Source of the DNA: Saussurea involucrata
Lineage: Eukaryota > Streptophyta > Magnoliopsida > Asterales > Asteraceae
Reading direction: 5' to 3'
Assembly: GCA_033807775.1 (NCBI GenBank)
Contig: CM066326.1
Span: forward strand, 93,846,873-93,910,872
Length of the DNA: 64,000 bases
Below, piece by piece: positions 1-10,879 of the stretch. Under the pieces are notes generated by a model, which was given only the letters and a program-made list of their open reading frames with translations, did not search any database and was not told where the DNA came from. Position 1 is the stretch's first letter; each line of letters starts with the position of its first letter. Position numbers and translations under genes: made by a program.

Positions 1-34
1 ATGGTAGTCATTTGAATCAATGAATGACTACCAT
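1..34. repeat. short perfect inverted repeat at window edge
   Basis: Bases 1-12 (atggtagtcatt) are the exact reverse complement of bases 23-34, with a 10-base loop. It lies just outside the hAT element that follows and may be a remnant of another element cut by the window edge. No function is assigned. Confidence 0.5.
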
Positions 35-55
35 ATACTTTTCTTGTATCTCATC

Positions 56-1783
56 TAGTGATGGCCAAAAACCGGGTTCAGGTCGGGTCGGGCCGAGGCA
101 AAAACCGGGTTCAAACAGTGACGGCCAAAACCGGTTCTGAGAAAAACCGGGTCGGGTCGGGTCGGGTTTAACCCGAAAATCCCTGGCCCGTTTACTGGTA
201 TGGAAAACCGGGTCGAGCTGGGCCCAAAACCGGTTCTTGATCGGGTCGGCGTATTTTCTTATTTTAAAAAAAAAAAACAATTTCTTTGTATAATAATTAA
301 TTACTAAATTTTAAAAAGTAAAAAATTGGATTGGATCACTAAAAAACACTTTAAAAATACGTTTTATTTATAATATATATCACTAAAATACACTTTTACG
401 TTTTATAATTTATATATAATTTTAAGTTACAAACTTACAAGTTACAATACATAAATTCTAAACACCCGAAGGTCCCGCTCCCGAACTCCCACCCCCATCA
501 CCCCATCCCCATGGATTGTAATTGTATGGATTGTATGGAGCGTAGTATGGATTCTGATCTGGATTGTAGTCTTCAAGAGTATCGTACTTCTGCAGTCGTG
601 TAATAGCCGTCCGATCGTCAAGGCGGTCGGTGTCTGGTTCTTCTTCGTCATCGTCGTATCGGGAGACGTCACCGACACTACTAACATCAGAATTGTCGGT
701 TACGGTTCCCGGAGTACTTAGTTGTTCATCTGCTTCGTTTTCGGCTAAGTTTTCTTCCACGCCGTCTAGATCATTCTCCAGGTTTGTTTGATGTTGAATG
801 CGGTCTTCTCCATCCAAGTAATCCTTCAGACATATGCAACACTCTACCGATTGCGGGGTTAATCTTGTCCGACGCTCCGATATGATCCTGCCACTAAGAG
901 AAAAAGCCGACTCCGAAGCTACGGTACTAGCTTGGATTGTTAGTATATCAAAGGCAATAGTCGCCATAATCGGGAAACTCGGTTGTTTATTTTTCCACCA
1001 TTCTAATAAATCTAGTGATTCAACATCTACGACGTTTGTGGAGGATGTCGTTATAAAATTAGTACGTATGTATTGATTGAATTCACCCAAATTATCCCCA
1101 TCATATCTAGCTTTTTTAGTAGATTCCATGGCAACCGATTGCATTAAAGTTGACATTAAGTCTTGTCGGTTTCGGCCACGGCTGCTACTAGAACCCGGTG
1201 AAAACATTTGAGTTGTAGGGGTTTGTTGGCTTCCTCCCCCATAATTAACTCTATAAATCTCAAATAATTGATGAAAATAATTATTAAATTGGTGTATGCG
1301 GTTCCTTGGAAAAGAATTATTTGTAGACGAATCCAAACCAAACGAGAAACATATTGATTGTATTAAAACTTCGACACCCGTAACATTTAAATACGGGTTT
1401 AATGCCGCGGCACAAAGAAAAGTGAAGGGGATCTCTTTAAAATATTTTACCAATTTTGCTTTCATTGGTGCTACCACGTCGTGAAGGTTGTAATCCGTTT
1501 CGTATTGAGCAATTTTACTTGCCAAAAATGGATTCCAACAGCTCTATAACGGTTAGTTTTTTTTGAAAAAAATCGGTTTCGGGCCGGGTCGGGCCAAAAA
1601 CCGGGCCGCGAACCGGTTTCGGGTCGGGCCGGATCGGGTCGGAGAAAACTACAAAAACCCAAACCGGTCCCGGCTATCGGGCTGGAAACCGGTTTTTGAC
1701 CGGGTCGGGCTGGGCCAGGTTTTTGAGCGGGTCCGGTTCGGGTTACCCGATCGGGTCGGGTCGGGTCGTTTTGGCCATCACTA
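56..1783 (-). mobile_element. hAT (Ac-like) deletion derivative with intact ends
   Basis: The left end TAGTGATGGCCAAAA (56-70) and the right end TTTTGGCCATCACTA (1769-1783) are inverted repeats. The 8-bp duplication ATCTCATC flanks both ends (48-55 and 1784-1791), which is the hAT hallmark. About 200 bp inside each end is packed with GGTCGGG/CCGGGT words, the usual layout of transposase-binding subterminal repeats. The interior encodes only the carboxy-terminal part of a transposase, on the minus strand. Perfect target duplications suggest a fairly recent insertion, probably mobilised by a full-length relative. Confidence 0.93.
458..1525 (-). pseudogene. hAT transposase, C-terminal half only
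   Basis: The frame gives about 355 residues and can be read a few codons further upstream, to an in-frame TAG (the motif WNPFLASKI precedes the nominal start, which is a TTG). The first 65 residues match the RNase H-like region of plant BED/RICESLEEPER-type transposases (AAALNPYLN). Residues around 175-245 are the hAT dimerisation domain (LLEWWKNKQPSFP, then ASESAFSLSGRIISERRTRL). The tail is acidic and then rich in Asn, Pro, Tyr and Gly. The BED zinc finger and most catalytic residues are missing, as expected after an internal deletion joining this part to the subterminal repeats. It cannot be an active transposase; a truncated dimerising protein is possible but unproven. Confidence 0.88.
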
Positions 1784-1875
1784 ATCTCATCTACGCCTTT
1801 TTGGTTGGACTATGATTAGTGTCAACGGAGATTTATAAGATTTATGTGGAGAATTATATTAAAAGTTCATATTAA

Positions 1876-2352
1876 CGATGTGTTCTCGTGTTTTTTAATG
1901 AAGGAAAGGAACGGAAAGAGAAGAAAGTAGGAGAAAAATAAAAAAATGTTGTGTTCTCGAGTTTTTTTAAAGAGGGAAAGGAAGGGAAGAGGAAGAAAAA
2001 TATTGTTGATTTTTCTTCCAAAACTTTCCGTCCAAATGTGGGAGGAAACGGAAGGAAAGGAAAAAAATGAAATAAAAAGAATTAAAAATATTTATAAAAT
2101 TACACATATACCCATTAATTACATTTCATTATGAAATAAATGAGGGTATATTGGTAAAAGTAACATCTTTCCTTTCATTTCTCTCCTACTCAAGAACATG
2201 AAAATTTATTTTATTTCTCTCTCCTTCCTTTCTTTTCCTTCAATATCAAGAACACAAATACAAATATTTATTTCCTCCCCTTTCCTTTCCTTCCTTTCCT
2301 TTCTCTTCCATTTCTCTTCTTTTCTTTCCTTCTAAAACTCGAGAACGCAGCG
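1876..2352. mobile_element. MITE with TAA flanks (PIF/Harbinger-like size)
   Basis: Left end CGATGTGTTCTCG and right end CGAGAACGCAGCG form inverted termini extended by purine-rich (left) and pyrimidine-rich (right) tracts. TAA is present on both sides (1873-1875 and 2353-2355), compatible with a 3-bp duplication. A second copy of the terminal word, tgttctcgagttt, lies inside at about 1950, so the left end is partly duplicated. No coding capacity. Confidence 0.6.
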
Positions 2353-2361
2353 TAAAGGATA

Positions 2362-2685
2362 GAGTAAATTACCTTTTTCGTCCCTATGGTTTGCTAATAA
2401 TTGCGGATTTCGTCCCTATGGTTTTAAAATTTCAGTTTTCGTCCCTATGGTTTGCAATTTATTTTCATTTTAGTCCTGAGGTCAAAACACTACTTTTAAG
2501 GATGCAGGACTAAAATAGAAATGAATTATAAACCATAAGGATGAAAATAAAAATCAAATTTAAATCATAAGGACGAAAATGGTGATGAACTATAAACTAT
2601 AGGGATGAAAATCGTAATTTCAGAACCATAAGGACGAAATTAGAAATTTTCAACAAACCAGAGGGACTAAAAATGTAATTTACTC
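2362..2685. mobile_element. MULE-type MITE with 9-bp target duplication
   Basis: The termini GAGTAAATTAC and GTAATTTACTC are inverted repeats and the 9-bp duplication TAAAGGATA flanks the element (2353-2361 and 2686-2694). Nine bases is the Mutator-superfamily signature. The interior is built of repeated 'cgtccctatggttt' words in both orientations, a very common plant repeat of the 'agtccctatggttt' class. Its left duplication overlaps the TAA flank of the preceding MITE, so it inserted exactly at that element's edge. Confidence 0.8.
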
Positions 2686-2904
2686 TAAAGGATATGATAC
2701 ATTTGTTTTCGTCTTTGATATTTTGTATACTGATGTACAGGGACGAACCTGTTAGTAGCTGAGCGGGTTTTTATGTGCATGCGCGCTCACTCGATTATTG
2801 AAAGAAATAAAAATTTAGATGTTTAAAAGGTACACTCATTTGATTTTGAGGAGTGCCCTTAAATACGTTAAAACCTTAAAACCAAACCTATAAGAGAAAT
2901 TAAA

Positions 2905-2995
2905 CAAAGTTGAGATGGTTGGATTAACACTCCAGATGCAAGAGGTCATGTGTTCAAATCTTATTTGAAGGAAAGTTTAATTTTCAATTTTTTTT
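2905..2995 (+). mobile_element. possible tRNA-derived SINE remnant
   Basis: A degenerate box-A-like word (gagatggttgga, about 2912) is followed 35 bases later by a box-B-like word (tgttcaaatc, 2951-2960), the spacing of a tRNA-type internal promoter. A T-rich tract ends the unit near 2995. No target duplication was found, so the call is tentative. Confidence 0.3.
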
Positions 2996-3017
2996 ACCTC
3001 CACATCCGTCTTAGAGC

Positions 3018-3229
3018 ATTAACTCAGGCCTGCAATTTATTTATGAAAATATTAATAGCAAAAATATAGTTAAAACGATCGAACTCAAAACCTCATATAT
3101 GATTAAGGCATTACTACCACTATTAACTCAGACCATAAAATGTTATTTCTAAAAATAATTATATCAAAGATATAGTTAGAAGGATCAAACTCGCAAACTC
3201 AGATACGATTAAGGCTTTACTACCACTTT
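3018..3229. repeat. diverged tandem duplication, period about 104 bp
   Basis: Two copies begin with attaactcag (3018 and 3122) and end with aaggc(a/t)ttactaccact. They differ by scattered substitutions, so the duplication is old. Confidence 0.75.
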
Positions 3230-3526
3230 ACAAAGACAACTAATCGTCAAATTTTCACTCATTTTGATTTTATTATTATTTTTCATGATTTTAAAAATCA
3301 AGGAAGCATATATTCAAATTAAAAATCAAGATCAATTCTATTTGAAAAAATGTATTTTATTCCGAAATCAACACAAATGACTTTTCCTAGGTCAAACTGC
3401 GTTCACTTTCTCCTTCAATCAAACCATAATTTTTGAGGTCATGTGATTCACCTTAAAGATGCATTCGCTAAAAGAGACTCGTGGGTTTGTGCCATTTAGA
3501 GGCAATGGACACGAATGAGCTTGCAT

Positions 3527-3618
3527 ATCGAGCGATGATAATGATGACCATGTAGAAGCTTAATTACGTTTGATCGAGCGATGATAATGATGACCATGTA
3601 GAAGCTTAATTACGTTTG
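3527..3618. repeat. perfect 46-bp tandem duplication
   Basis: The unit starting atcgagcgatgataatg occurs at 3527-3572 and 3573-3618 without a mismatch, so it is recent. It is non-coding. Confidence 0.95.
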
Positions 3619-3928
3619 ATAGTAATTCAAGTTCATCATAATCATATCATTATTTATTACAATCTTAAAAAAGTGTAGCAATTTTTAACAATTATACGAA
3701 TTCTTGTTTAATGTTATTTATTAAAGAGATTTTGTTACAAAGTACCCTATATAATGAAAGATGGGGCCAACCTTTTAGTAATTAATAAATTATATTATTA
3801 GATATTTGTTTTAATTATATTATTAAAATTTTATTTAAATTATATAATAAAATATTTATAATTGACTATTTTTTAAGATATCATGTTTGATTATTTTATA
3901 TGCTTATTAACTAACTGGTGCTACTATT

Positions 3929-4003
3929 CACACCCCCCTGCACACACAGAAACACACACATGGTGTGTACTGTGCACACACACAGTGTGTGTGCATGGGG
4001 TGT
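3929..4003. repeat. CA/TG-rich imperfect palindrome
   Basis: The left arm (cacacccccctgcacacac) pairs with the right arm (gtgtgtgtgcatggggtgt) around 3965. It could fold into a hairpin; it probably arose from a CA microsatellite. Confidence 0.6.
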
Positions 4004-4376
4004 ATTTAGAATTCTCCTAACTAATTTGTCATAGCCTAAATCTATTGATAGCATTGGAAGGTTGAATTAATAATTAACACCTAATGATCAAGTAATAAAT
4101 TGAGTGGTTAAATAAAATAAAAACATGAATTTAATTAGTTTATTCAAATTAACTAAAATACACTAAAATTGATTATAGTTAAATGATAAATTAATAAATA
4201 TATATCAAAGGTATAAAAATGTTACCCCTTCATCCTAAAATAAATATCTACGGTGAAAAAGACGCAATTATTTTAGGATTGTGTAATTATTACAATTTTA
4301 ATTAACTAAAAAACAATTTTACCCTTAATCATGTATGTATCTATACTATCTTATAAAGCATATAGACTAAATGTCT

Positions 4377-5790
4377 TAAAGTCTTAAAGTCTTAAAATTT
4401 TTTTATTTAAAAAGTAATTATATTCCTTTTCTTTCTATATTTAACCATGTTGATTCTGCTTTTTCTATTATTATTTTTAATAAAACTGAAAATTAATTGT
4501 CGTAGTTATCTTTTCCTATCTCTCTAACAGCTTAAACTCAAATCTTTTTTTATTTAAAAAATTAATTAAATTCCTTTTCTTCCTTTATTTAAGCCTGAAA
4601 AATATATAATTATTTTGAAACAAAATATGATTATTCATGTTAGAGAAAAATATATTAAAATTAAAAATCCAACAAACAGATTATTAAATCATTTATGAAA
4701 CTTGAAAATTTCGAAAAACGATTTATGAAACATAAAAATCTTGAAGTTTTTGAAAAAATAATTTATAAAACTCAAACAAACAGTTTATGAACATGAAAAA
4801 AATCGAAAAAACGGTTTATAGAAGTTAAAAAAATTCATATAATACACTATTATTTAATAAAAATAATTAATGTGATTACATGAATATAAAAACAATTAAT
4901 TACGATCACATGATATATTTTCAAAAGTCTTAAAGTCTTAAATCTTTTTTTATTTAAAAAATTAATTATATTTCTTTTCTTCCTATATTTAAGCATGTTC
5001 TGCTTTTCCTATTATTATTTTTAATAAAACTGAAAATTAATTGTTGTAGTTATCTTTTCTTATCTCTCTAACAGCTTAAACTCAAATCTTTTTTTATTTA
5101 AAAAATTAATTAAATTCATTTTCTTCCTTTATTTAAGCCTGGAAAATATATAATTATTTTGAAAAAAAATATGATTATTCATGTTAGAGAAAAATATATT
5201 AAAATTAAAAATCCAACAAACAGATTATTAAATCATTTATGAAACTTGAAAATTTCGAAAAACGATTTATGAAACATAAAAATCTTGAAGTTTTTGAAAA
5301 AATAATTTATAAAACTCAAACAAACAGTTTATGAACATGAAAAAAATCGATAAAACGGTTTATAGAAGATAAAAAAAATCATTTAATACACTATAATTTA
5401 ATAAAAACAATTAATGTGATTACATGAATATAAAAACAATTAATTACGATCACATGATATATTTTCAAAAGTCTTAAAGTCTTAAATCTTTTTTTATTTA
5501 AAAATTTAATTAAATTCTTTTTCTTCCTTTATTTAAGCCTGCTGATTCTGCTTTTTCTTTTATTATTTTTAATAAAACTGAAAATTAATTGTTGTAGTTA
5601 TCTTTTTCTATCTCTCTAACAACTTAAACTCAAATCTTTTTTTATTTAAAAAATGAATTAAATTCATTTTCTTCCTTTATTTAAGTCTGCTGATTCTGCT
5701 TTTTCTTTTAATATTTTTAATAAAACTGAAAATTAATTGTTGTATTTATCTTTTTCTATCTCTCTAACAACTTAAACTCACAAAATATTA
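4377..5790. repeat. 544-bp tandem array inside Helitron 1
   Basis: The phrase aaaagtcttaaagtcttaaa recurs at 4377, 4921 and 5465, giving two full units and a partial third. Each unit carries two copies of a shorter motif (aaatctttttttatttaaaa), so there is a higher-order structure. The array is very AT-rich and non-coding. Confidence 0.88.
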
Positions 5791-6085
5791 AAAGAATCAA
5801 GCTTATCCCCAAATATAGCTCCTCTGGATCATCCCTATCAGTTATTCTATACTCATATATATACATGCATCGGGTTAAACCAGACCTTGTTTTTTTAAAC
5901 CAGGAACCATATTGCATTTTATTCTGTTGAACACGTTCCTTTTCGAGGCAACTCTTCGCCTCCATTCGCCTACAAGACTCTCCGTTTATACCGTGCAGAT
6001 TCAATGGATTCAATCACTTTTCTTCTCAGGATCAACCACCTTCTTCTCTTCTCAGGTACGATTTCTCACTTTTCTGATTGATTTT

Positions 6086-6420
6086 TGGTTTCAAAATCTG
6101 GTTTAGGGTTTCACAATCGATTTCAAAATCGATGATTTCATACTTCTGTTCAAAATCGATGATTTCATACTTCTGTTCAAAATCGATTTCTGGTTTAGGG
6201 TTTCAAGTAAGAGTTTGGGTTTCACAATCGATTTCAAAATCGATTTCATATTTCTGATCACTTCTCAGGTACGATTTCTGTTTGATTTTTGGTTTCAAAA
6301 TCGATTTCATACTTCTGTTCTTTTTTGTTTTTTCAAGGTTTTTCAAAATTGATTTCATACTTCTGTTCATTTTTGGTTTTTCAAAATTGATTTCATACTT
6401 ATGTTCATCTCGGTTGTACA
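6086..6420. repeat. imperfect repeats of a 'tttcaaaatcgatttcatacttctgttc' type
   Basis: Short variants around 'aaaatcgatttcatacttctg' recur about seven times. They sit in what looks like captured promoter, leader or intron DNA of the Helitron. ORFs called here in both strands are products of the repeat. Confidence 0.65.
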
Positions 6421-6643
6421 TATTTCAGGGACCAGCTGACTTGATGCCTGCATTAAGTCCCTTAAACTACTTAATAGTTCCACATGTTCAATGGGCATGC
6501 TCATTCCTGGAAAGATAAGAACAAATAAATATTATATCTTTGATTTATGCCTAATGATCATACATGTTCTTGCTTTTGCTTCTTTGGCTACAGTTCATCT
6601 CGGTTGTACATATTTCTGGACCAGCTGACTTGATGCCTGCAGT
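6404..6643 (+). other. duplicated exon-like piece, unrecognised
   Basis: A near-identical 48-base piece (ttcatctcggttgtacat..., ending cttgatgcctgca) occurs at 6404-6452 and 6594-6642. The second copy is bounded by 'tacag' and 'gtaagt', so it looks like a small exon with splice sites. The translation contains SGPADLMPA, which I do not recognise. It may be a scrap of a captured host gene. Confidence 0.35.
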
Positions 6644-6681
6644 AAGTCCTTTAAAGTTTAAACTACTTAATATTTCCATTA

Positions 6682-6901
6682 ACAGGCAACCTCTGAATCG
6701 CTAAGAGGTGAATCTTGTTTGGCGATAAAAAGCCTGCCTCTTAATTGTTCTAAAACCCTCTGAATCAAACATTCAGCGCCCTAATTTTATTTTGAACAAT
6801 TACCAAACAACCATATTGCATTTTGCATTATACCATAAGAGCCTCTTAATCATTCTGACCACTTAATCATCCTGCACAAAACCATTCTGCCAAACAGCCC
6901 C
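6682..6901 (-). mobile_element. Tourist-type MITE, second copy, one end lost
   Basis: This is related to the MITE at 18200-18456 in reverse orientation (cctctgaatcgctaagaggt; attctgccaaacagcccc). TTA flanks it at 6679-6681 and 6902-6904. About 40 bases including the left terminal repeat are missing. It lies inside Helitron 1. Confidence 0.7.
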
Positions 6902-8024
6902 TTATTCTCTCTACACCCGTGTTCAAAAAAACATTAATTACCTAAGCAGGGATTTCGCAAAAGCATAAACAATTTCTTTAAATATAGTGTGTTTTGTAAG
7001 AATTAAAATTTTGATGCAATATTATTTTGTCCATTTTTATTGGACTACTGCTTCAGTTACTTTATATTCTACTTCAAGTTGCCAATGTTTAGATCCATAT
7101 GGACTTTTTGGTCCCATTAATGTGATTTGTGTTTTGGTGCTAAAATATTCATAATATTCTGTACTGTGGATTTTTCATGTCCTTGTTACCACAAACAAAC
7201 ATAATGAAAAATGTGATTTCTCTTTAAAGTTCTTAATGTGATTTGTGTTTTTGTTCTTTGTTTTTGTTTTTGTCTTTCTTTTTTTTTGGAAAATTTACCC
7301 AGATGGTTTTTTGCATCAACTTTTTCATGGAAATTTATACAATGCATGTGGTGCGATTTCAATGTGAATATGACCTGCGTTTTATTCTGAGTTTGTTTTT
7401 TAATTACTTCATGATCGAAACCAATCTGAGTTTCCTAGAGATCTATTTTTCCGTCTCATTTAACGTTAAATGTCACTTTTTATGGGTTTCAAACTTTCTT
7501 GAATGGTATTTGGTATGCTTGTAAACGGTCTAAATGATCTATGTATGCCTTTAAATGTCACTTACCCGAGTAATAGGACTTCCCTTCTCTCTGACAGATT
7601 CTTCTGTCGTTCCTTTTACTCTTTATGAATTAAAAGAAGGAACCATCAAGAAGCAGTAGTGGAAAATGCAATAACAATAAGAAAATGTGGCTTCTTAGAG
7701 ATTGTTGATCTCATGCTAAAGCTTCAATCAAATGATCAATCTTCCTCTTCCACTGATCAAGCCATCAGCCAATTTTATGTTTCTCACTTTTTTTCAATTT
7801 AAACAACATATACATGCATGCGTTACATACATTATATATGTGTTTGTGTGTGTCAATTTAAAAGATTGATATTCACATGTATATACAATTACTCGGCAAA
7901 AGCCCTTTTGTACTTTTTTAATAGATTGAAGGAAGCCCTTTGTTCACTTTTTCTTCTTTACCTTCACAGGATTAAATAGACTGTTGGTTTGAGTAAGCAA
8001 CACATCAATCAGGATGTCAATAAG

Positions 8025-8087
8025 GGTGCTGCAGGTTTAACCTTTAAGAGCGATCAACGAGCAGAAAGGAGAAAAGATGCAAGACTT
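8025..8087 (+). pseudogene. TPX2/WVD2-like exon scrap in Helitron 1
   Basis: The frame reads GLTFKSDQRAERRKDA. This resembles the start of the TPX2 carboxy-terminal domain in plant WAVE-DAMPENED2-like microtubule-binding proteins, where F-K-S/C-D-E-R-A-E-R/K-R-K-E is typical. Only about 20 codons are present, with no intact gene around them. If correct, it is a piece of a host microtubule-protein exon captured by the Helitron. The match is short, so the call is tentative. Confidence 0.4.
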
Positions 8088-8587
8088 ACATTAATTATGA
8101 GTTTTAGGATACTTCATTTGTGCTTTTTTTCTTTTCTTGAAATTCCCTTCTTTACTATGGTTGGGTACATTAAGCATGAATTATATATATGTAAGTATAT
8201 ATATTGGTTATGTGACATCTAAAAATTTCAGGTTATATGGGCTAGCAAGACACCAAACCAAACAGACCACGAACCCCTTCTATGGCTACACGTACCAACA
8301 TATTATCATTATATGTGTTTAAATATAGTTTCATGAATTTTTTGAGAGCCAGATTTATTATTATTGCACCAAAAGTTAGTGAGTTTGATGATTAGTTTTG
8401 TGCAATTTGCCAACTATACTGGCTTCAAAATAGTTGTGGTAAATACCGTTTGAAAAAGTTTGGTCAGTAAATCGAAGTATCGCTAAAATGTTATGTGTTG
8501 TTTGGATGGATTGCACATACCTTTTTTCTTACATATAGACAAATTTTGCATCCCGCCGCATTGCGCGGGTACACTACTAGTATATAT

Positions 8588-8875
8588 ATAGGCGAAGGAT
8601 CATGTGAGAAGTTGAGTTAAGAGTGAGAAGTGGATCTGAACCCTTGATCTCTTCTAATCTCATCCCACGAATTGCGGCTTAAAAGAAATTGATCTGGTGT
8701 ATCTTATCTCGATGCATTTCATTCTAATGTGCGTTCATTTCTCATCCAACGGTTATATATATAGGGTTGTGTTCTGGTGAGAAGTGTAGGTTAACGTGAG
8801 AAGTGTGATAAGTGGTTATCAACCGTGGAATAAGAAATGAACACACATTAGAATGAAAAGCACCCTATATAGCCC
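8588..8875. repeat. dispersed repeat family, copy 1 (double)
   Basis: Two head-to-head versions of the phrase 'ggtgagaagt..aggttaacgtgagaag..' with an intervening 'gatctggtgtatcttatctcgatgcat'. Further copies occur at about 12527-12650 and 41990-42137. The paired orientation suggests a palindromic non-autonomous element, but clear termini were not found. Confidence 0.65.

Positions 8876-8932
<57 letters not shown>
8872..8932. repeat. compound microsatellite (TA)n(GA)n
   Basis: A run of about 12 TA units followed directly by about 16 GA units. Confidence 0.97.
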
Positions 8933-8934
<2 letters not shown>

Positions 8935-9102
8935 TTTCTCAATCTTGTAATTAAAAATAAAATGAAAAATAGTCATTTACTTTAAAATTAAACATTTATT
9001 TTAAAACAAACTAAAATAGTAATATAAACATTAGGACAAACAAAATATAACTAAGAAGTAACCAATTATAAATAAGTAATACTATTACAAGAGAGGGGCT
9101 TA

Positions 9103-9616
9103 GAACATCCACAACAATGAAATTTTATCCCAATTGCAAATGGGCCACATCAACGCCACATCAACTTTACAATTATATTGAAATTATACCCCACAACAAT
9201 GAAATTTCATCCAATTGCAAATGTGACACCTTATCATAAAAAACTATATTTTAATCAAATAACAAAAACACTACAATTAAATACTCTTTACTATAATTTA
9301 ATATGAAATATTTTATTAATTAAATAACTATAATTAAATACTCTCTACAAAACTACAATTAAATACTCTCTACAAAACATCACAAAACATGATTTGACAT
9401 AAAGCAATTTCTAATTTAGAAATTATTCCCTACAATTTCATATACTATTCACTGCCACATTATCAAAAAGTACTGATTTGACATTTGCAAATTACCAAAA
9501 CCAATTTCTAATTTTGCAATCATACTCACAACCACTACAATTTCTAATTTTGCAATCCTACGTGTCACATTTGCAATCCATATGAAATTGTTATGAAATC
9601 CTTGTTGTGGATGCTC
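9103..9616. mobile_element. MITE with 'gagcatccacaacaa' termini
   Basis: The left end GAACATCCACAACAA and the right end TTGTTGTGGATGCTC are inverted, with TA on both sides (9101-9102 and 9617-9618). Internal short repeats (caattgcaaatg, aaatactctctacaaaac) occur in both arms. No coding capacity. The TA flank alone cannot fix the superfamily. Confidence 0.65.
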
Positions 9617-9626
9617 TAATAGAACC

Positions 9627-10044
9627 ATAGTCTATTGTTAAATGACATTTAGGTGAAAAGACATAAATATCCCCCACCAAAAAACCAAAGGCTCTTCAGA
9701 ACTAAAAAGTCCCATGGTTTGGAAACCAACTAATACTAAGGTCACAAAAACCCTAAACCCATGTGGGTATCAATGTAGTATGCACATGCAAACAAAGAGA
9801 TGAACCTACCAAAACTACTTCTTGTCTATTGTCAAATGACACTAGGTGAAAGGACACAAATACCCCCACCAAAAAACCAAGGGTAGGCTCTTCACAAGTA
9901 AAAAGTTCCATGGTTTGAAACCAACTAATATACCATGGTCACAAACATGGTCACAAAAACCCTAAACCCATGTGGCCATGTGGGTATAAATGTAATATGC
10001 ACATGCAAACAAAGAGATGAACCTACCAAAACTACTTGCTCCTT
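9627..10044. repeat. tandem duplication of about 200 bp
   Basis: The passage from 'tctattgt(t/c)aaatgaca' to 'gatgaacctaccaaaactact' occurs twice in direct orientation (about 9630-9826 and 9827-10043). The second copy carries small insertions (e.g. a doubled 'catggtcaca'). It is non-coding. The following 400 bases to 10473 show nothing recognisable. Confidence 0.88.
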
Positions 10045-10473
10045 TACTCTTGACCAATATTAAAAATCTTATCTATCTTCCAACACAATTACACAAACAT
10101 AAATTTGGAAGTTAGCTGAATGCAGAGAAACAAACCCCACAACCCAAATCCTAACCATAGTCCTTAATGGGCCCTACAATGATAAACTAGCAAGGGCAAA
10201 TATGTCATTACACAAGAAACCCATCAATAAAGACACAATCACTTTATGTTGGTGGAGGTATAATTTCAGCACTATATATGAATCAGGATTATGTTGTTGC
10301 TTCTGGTAAAGAGGATGTATATTTGTAGTTATACATTTTAGGTAAGATGTCTCTTTCTTTCATCTACATTCATTTACTACATACAAGAACTGCCTCTCCT
10401 CTCTCTTAACAAAAAAAGGTACAAGAGCATGCTTTTTAAACACATATTTTGCACTAAAAATGTAAAGAATATA

Positions 10474-10837
10474 GGGAAATTAATTAAAATGCCACAAGGT
10501 TTAAGTTGACTTACCAAAATACTCCAAATTTTGAAAAGTTTACCAAAATGCCATAAATTCCCGCGGTGGAGTCCCGCGATCGCGGGCAGGGACCATTTTT
10601 GAAATTTTATGTGCAGATTATTTACACTTTCAGTCCCTGCCCGCGGCGGAGTCCCGCGATCGCGGCCCGCGGTGGGGACTGAAAGTGTAAATAATCTTGC
10701 AAAATTTTTCACATTTAGTCCCTGCCCGCTATAGAGGGCTTTCACCGCGGGGATTTATGGCATTTTGGTAAACTTTTCAAAATTTGGGGTATTTTGGTAA
10801 GTCACTTTCAAACTTGTGGCATTTTAATTAATTTCCC
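10474..10837. mobile_element. MULE MITE with long TIRs and GC-rich core
   Basis: Inverted termini of about 100 bp start GGGAAATTAATTAAAATGCC and are flanked by the 9-bp duplication AAGAATATA (10465-10473 and 10838-10846). The core holds two copies of 'ggagtcccgcgatcgcggg' and a second inverted pair (actttcagtccctgcccgc / gtggggactgaaagtg). The whole unit can fold back on itself. ORF calls inside are artefacts of the palindrome. Confidence 0.85.
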
Positions 10838-10839
10838 AA

Positions 10840-10840
<1 letters not shown>

Positions 10841-10876
<36 letters not shown>
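10841..10876. repeat. (TA)n microsatellite, left of Helitron 2
   Basis: About 18 TA units. It resumes on the far side of Helitron 2 at 13622, showing that the Helitron landed inside one microsatellite. Confidence 0.9.

Positions 10877-10879
<3 letters not shown>

Larger units (their letters stand above)
4340..8580 (+). mobile_element. Helitron 1, non-autonomous, 4.2 kb
   Basis: The start is TCTATACTATCTTATAAAGC preceded by A (4339). The end is a GC hairpin around 8551-8570 (cccgc..gcgggt) followed by CTAG (8577-8580) and a host T (8581). These are the plant Helitron hallmarks: 5' TC, 3' hairpin, CTRR end and insertion between A and T. No Rep/helicase gene is present. The inside holds a 544-bp tandem array, imperfect repeats, a truncated Tourist MITE and at least one captured exon-like piece. 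Confidence 0.85.

Noticed and set aside
2905..2995. Possible functional tRNA gene
   Set aside because: No acceptor-stem pairing or anticodon arm could be drawn; only box-A/B-like words, so a SINE remnant is more likely.
3018..3618. Short direct repeats considered as a CRISPR-like array
   Set aside because: Adjacent tandem copies without unique spacers, in plant nuclear DNA.
10377..10745. 122-codon ORF on the minus strand
   Set aside because: It spans the palindromic MULE MITE and its flank; no family resemblance.
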